A stretch of 64,000 nucleotides of DNA, taken from Symsagittifera roscoffensis. Lineage: Eukaryota; Xenacoelomorpha; Acoela; Convolutidae. This document shows, piece by piece, positions 61,661 to 64,000 of this stretch (positions are counted from its first letter, which is position 1; each line of letters starts with the position of its first letter). Below the pieces are notes generated by a model. The model searched no databases. It was not told the origin of the DNA and worked only from the letters and a program-made list of their open reading frames with translations. Where the stretch lies: contig NC_087067.1 of NCBI RefSeq assembly GCF_963678635.1, positions 43,749,829 through 43,813,828 on the forward strand, written 5' to 3'. Both the position numbers and the translations under genes were made by a program.

Positions 61661-63780
61661 TCTTTCAATTGATAGCACTTTTTTAAAATCAAAAGTTTCT
61701 GAGAAAAACTTAAATTTTTCCAAAAAATTTGAAAGTAATTTTCCAAAAAAAAAATAAATTTCAAACCAATTGACCAACAAACAAACAACTTGAGCGTTAA
61801 AATTGGGTTTCCCTTGAAACGACTTAAAATTAGATCATTAAGTCGATAAAAATAAGGCCGAAAAAAATTTGGGCCGACGAACTTTTTAGCGGAACAAAAA
61901 AAATGTAGGATTAAGCCAAAAAAACAATTCCAATACGTGACAACTAAGCCAACAACAGATATACAGACAAAAAATCGGCCGAAAAAAATATAAAGTGAAG
62001 TATAGTGGAATTACAAATTGAAATAGTCGAAACAAATGAAAACCTAGAAAGCAACTGAATTGAAACTGCATTCAGGAAAAAAATCTAAGATAGGGGCAAC
62101 TAAGCCGACAAAACATAAGCAGAAAAATAACAATCCGACAGTTTTTTTGAAACGGAATATTTCCCGTTTGAAAAAAAAAACCGGCCCTGCTCAGATTCAA
62201 ATCCAGGACCTTTGCTGTCCCAGGCGTAAATGTTATCTCCAGACTAAGTGTACCGGAGACGCTAAGAAAATTGAACTCATAAAGAACCAAGGTACCAAAT
62301 GACTCTGTTAAACAAACTGTTAACCCGAAAAAAGTCTATATTCCGGTTTGATAACGCTAGCTAATCGCAAGCGTAATTACGCTGGGAAATCTGAAAATTA
62401 AATACCTTTTTCTAAATTAGAAATCGATCACATTTTTCGTGACCTTTACACTTTCGTAATTGGAGAGTGCAACTGGAGAACGCCCTTTTGTAACTGGAGA
62501 GCGCGATTTGTGAACTCAAATACTGCAAATATATCTAGAGGCATTCATAACTGCTTTAATAAGTTTGAATGTAAATATGAGAGTATTTAAAGACTTTTCC
62601 TAAGAAAAACGAAACAAGAAAATCATTTAGAGCAATATAAGAATCCGAACTAGGTTCAGCGGCTCTTAAAATTTTCAGATCGACACAAAGGCGAAACAGC
62701 GTTTGGCATCATTCGCGATACAGCGCAAGGGCATTATTGCAATCTAGCGAATAGAAAGAGACAGAAATAACAAACTCGAACAAATTTGGAAAAAGGAGTA
62801 TTTTGAGCAAAAACAGTAAAAAAAAAAGCTACCAGAATTAAACCAGCTTCGTACTTACCGAGCTACTACTCCGGCAACTATTGAGTCGAAAACCAAAAAT
62901 GCCAGAAATTGTTTTCATCGAAAAATTTGAACAACAGAAACCACCTGAAGTTTTCAAAAAACATCAACCTTTTTTCATTTTTTACTTTTGAACCTACACT
63001 AATCAGATTGAAACTAAGCCAATAAAAATAAGCCGAAACCATTTAGGCCGAATAAAGCTTTACGCGAAAAGAAATATAGGAAAACCAAGGAAGATATACA
63101 ACGAAGAGGTATCAATTTTACAAATTACAGGACCAAACCAAAATCACTAGCATGTAAGATGATAACTGCTGACACCACAAGAACGTAGCCGACTGACAGT
63201 TGGAAAAATTAATGAAGCCAAGGAAGTAAAAAAACTGACTAGTGTTTTGAGAAAACTTGAAACTTTCGAATTTAGAAGAAAAAATATGAGCCCTTAAAGC
63301 TCTTTACTTTTCAAAAAAAATTATGATGGGTGATGTTTTGATAAAAATTAATCCAATTTGATTATTGAACTATTGGGTCAATAGGTAAATTTCATTTCGC
63401 TGGGAAAACTATGAAATAAATTCCATTTTCGAAACTAGAAGTCTTTCATGTTTTTTAGCGCCAATTCCACGTTCGTATTTGGAGAGTGCTATTTACGTAA
63501 ATTTCAGCAGATGATTTTCAATTGAACTCATAAAAGGCATACATACCTAAGTGCATTCCTAAATGCATTAATATGCTCGAATGCACATTCGTAATTATTA
63601 GAGCGTTTTAAGATTTTTTTCCTGAAAAAAAAATTAGAAAACAAACACCAAGACCTATATAAGTGTCTTCACTGTATTAGTCATCCCTGAAAAGTCCCCA
63701 ATAAGACAATTAAGCCGACACAGCATTGGCAGACAAATGAAAGTCCGACAATTCAATTTTCAATTATACTGAAAAAAACA
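61661..63780. repeat. Dispersed repeat region with tRNA-like head
   Basis: No gene is seen. 61800-62260 resembles 33645-34045, including a minus-strand tRNA-like head at about 62165-62255 (GCCTGGGACAGCAAAGGTCC, then GGATTTGAATCT). 62400-62660 and 63420-63660 resemble each other and 32180-32420. CAACTAAGCCGACA-type phrases recur at 62100 and 63705. Confidence 0.55.
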
Positions 63781-63782
63781 AG

Positions 63783-63855
63783 GTCCGACCAGGACTCGGA
63801 CCCCAAACCTAAGGGTACAAAGGTTTCCACATTACTTCTAGGCCAGGTAGGAAAA
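63783..63855 (-). mobile_element. tRNA-like Pol III head near window end
   Basis: Minus strand: B box GGTCCGAGTCC is close to consensus, with an A-box-like CTGGCCTAGAAG about 40 nt before it. No sound anticodon stem is seen. It is probably a SINE head. Confidence 0.5.
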
Positions 63856-64000
63856 CTTCTCGAAGTTGCTAAGGTTCAATAATAAAGCAACTTCACATTT
63901 TCTTGCAGATGTGTAAGGAAAGTGTCTTACAAGAATGAAGTCTAATTCCACGGTTATGAACCACTTGTTCTCGCAAGTGTAAAAAGTAAAACCGGAAAAA

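Overview
This is AT-rich animal nuclear DNA made mostly of satellite and tRNA-derived repeats, with few genes. It has no bacterial operon structure. The coding regions are eukaryotic: a CtIP/RBBP8-type DNA-end-resection gene with a clear GT-AG intron, and three TRIM-like B-box genes. I could not assign a phylum from sequence alone.

Layout. (1) About 1-20,880: at least 18 tandem units of roughly 1.12 kb. Each unit carries a 73-nt tRNA-Arg-like gene on the minus strand and, about 440 bp away, a second decayed tRNA-Arg-like sequence on the same strand. There are 19 copies of the good tRNA. Most have anticodon CCT (Arg, AGG), but three have CTT, with a loop identical to that of tRNA-Lys. Part of the array is ordered as a 2,244-bp dimer, and copies decay towards the right edge. 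(2) 20,881-26,062: six units of about 867 bp. They were built from a fragment of the 1.12-kb unit plus new sequence, and each holds a long hairpin made of two opposed tRNA-like halves. (3) 26,514-28,946: the CtIP-like gene, minus strand, only about 450 bp from the satellite edge. (4) 29-34 kb: intergenic DNA with a 325-bp hAT-type MITE and tRNA-derived SINE-like sequences. (5) 34,434-40,879: a tandem duplication of about 3.2 kb, each copy holding a broken B-box gene. (6) 41,212-51,398: a third tandem array, with long (about 2.3-2.4 kb) and short (about 1.56 kb) units. (7) 51.4-53.7 kb: degenerate monomers of about 160 bp related to parts of arrays 2 and 3. (8) 57,790-59,502: an intact third B-box paralogue. 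(9) 60.4-61.7 kb: a separate, decayed satellite of about 163 bp. (10) 61.7-64 kb: further dispersed repeats and tRNA-like heads.

The common thread is that nearly every repeat class here contains tRNA or Pol III promoter-like pieces. The most unusual signals are the tRNA-Arg gene satellite with its Arg-to-Lys anticodon variants, and the step by which part of it was recycled into a new satellite carrying an inverted tRNA-like hairpin. The genes (one CtIP-like, one intact and two broken B-box genes) show no evident functional link to each other or to the arrays. All coordinates and comparisons come from reading by eye; no alignment, tRNA scan or database search was run.
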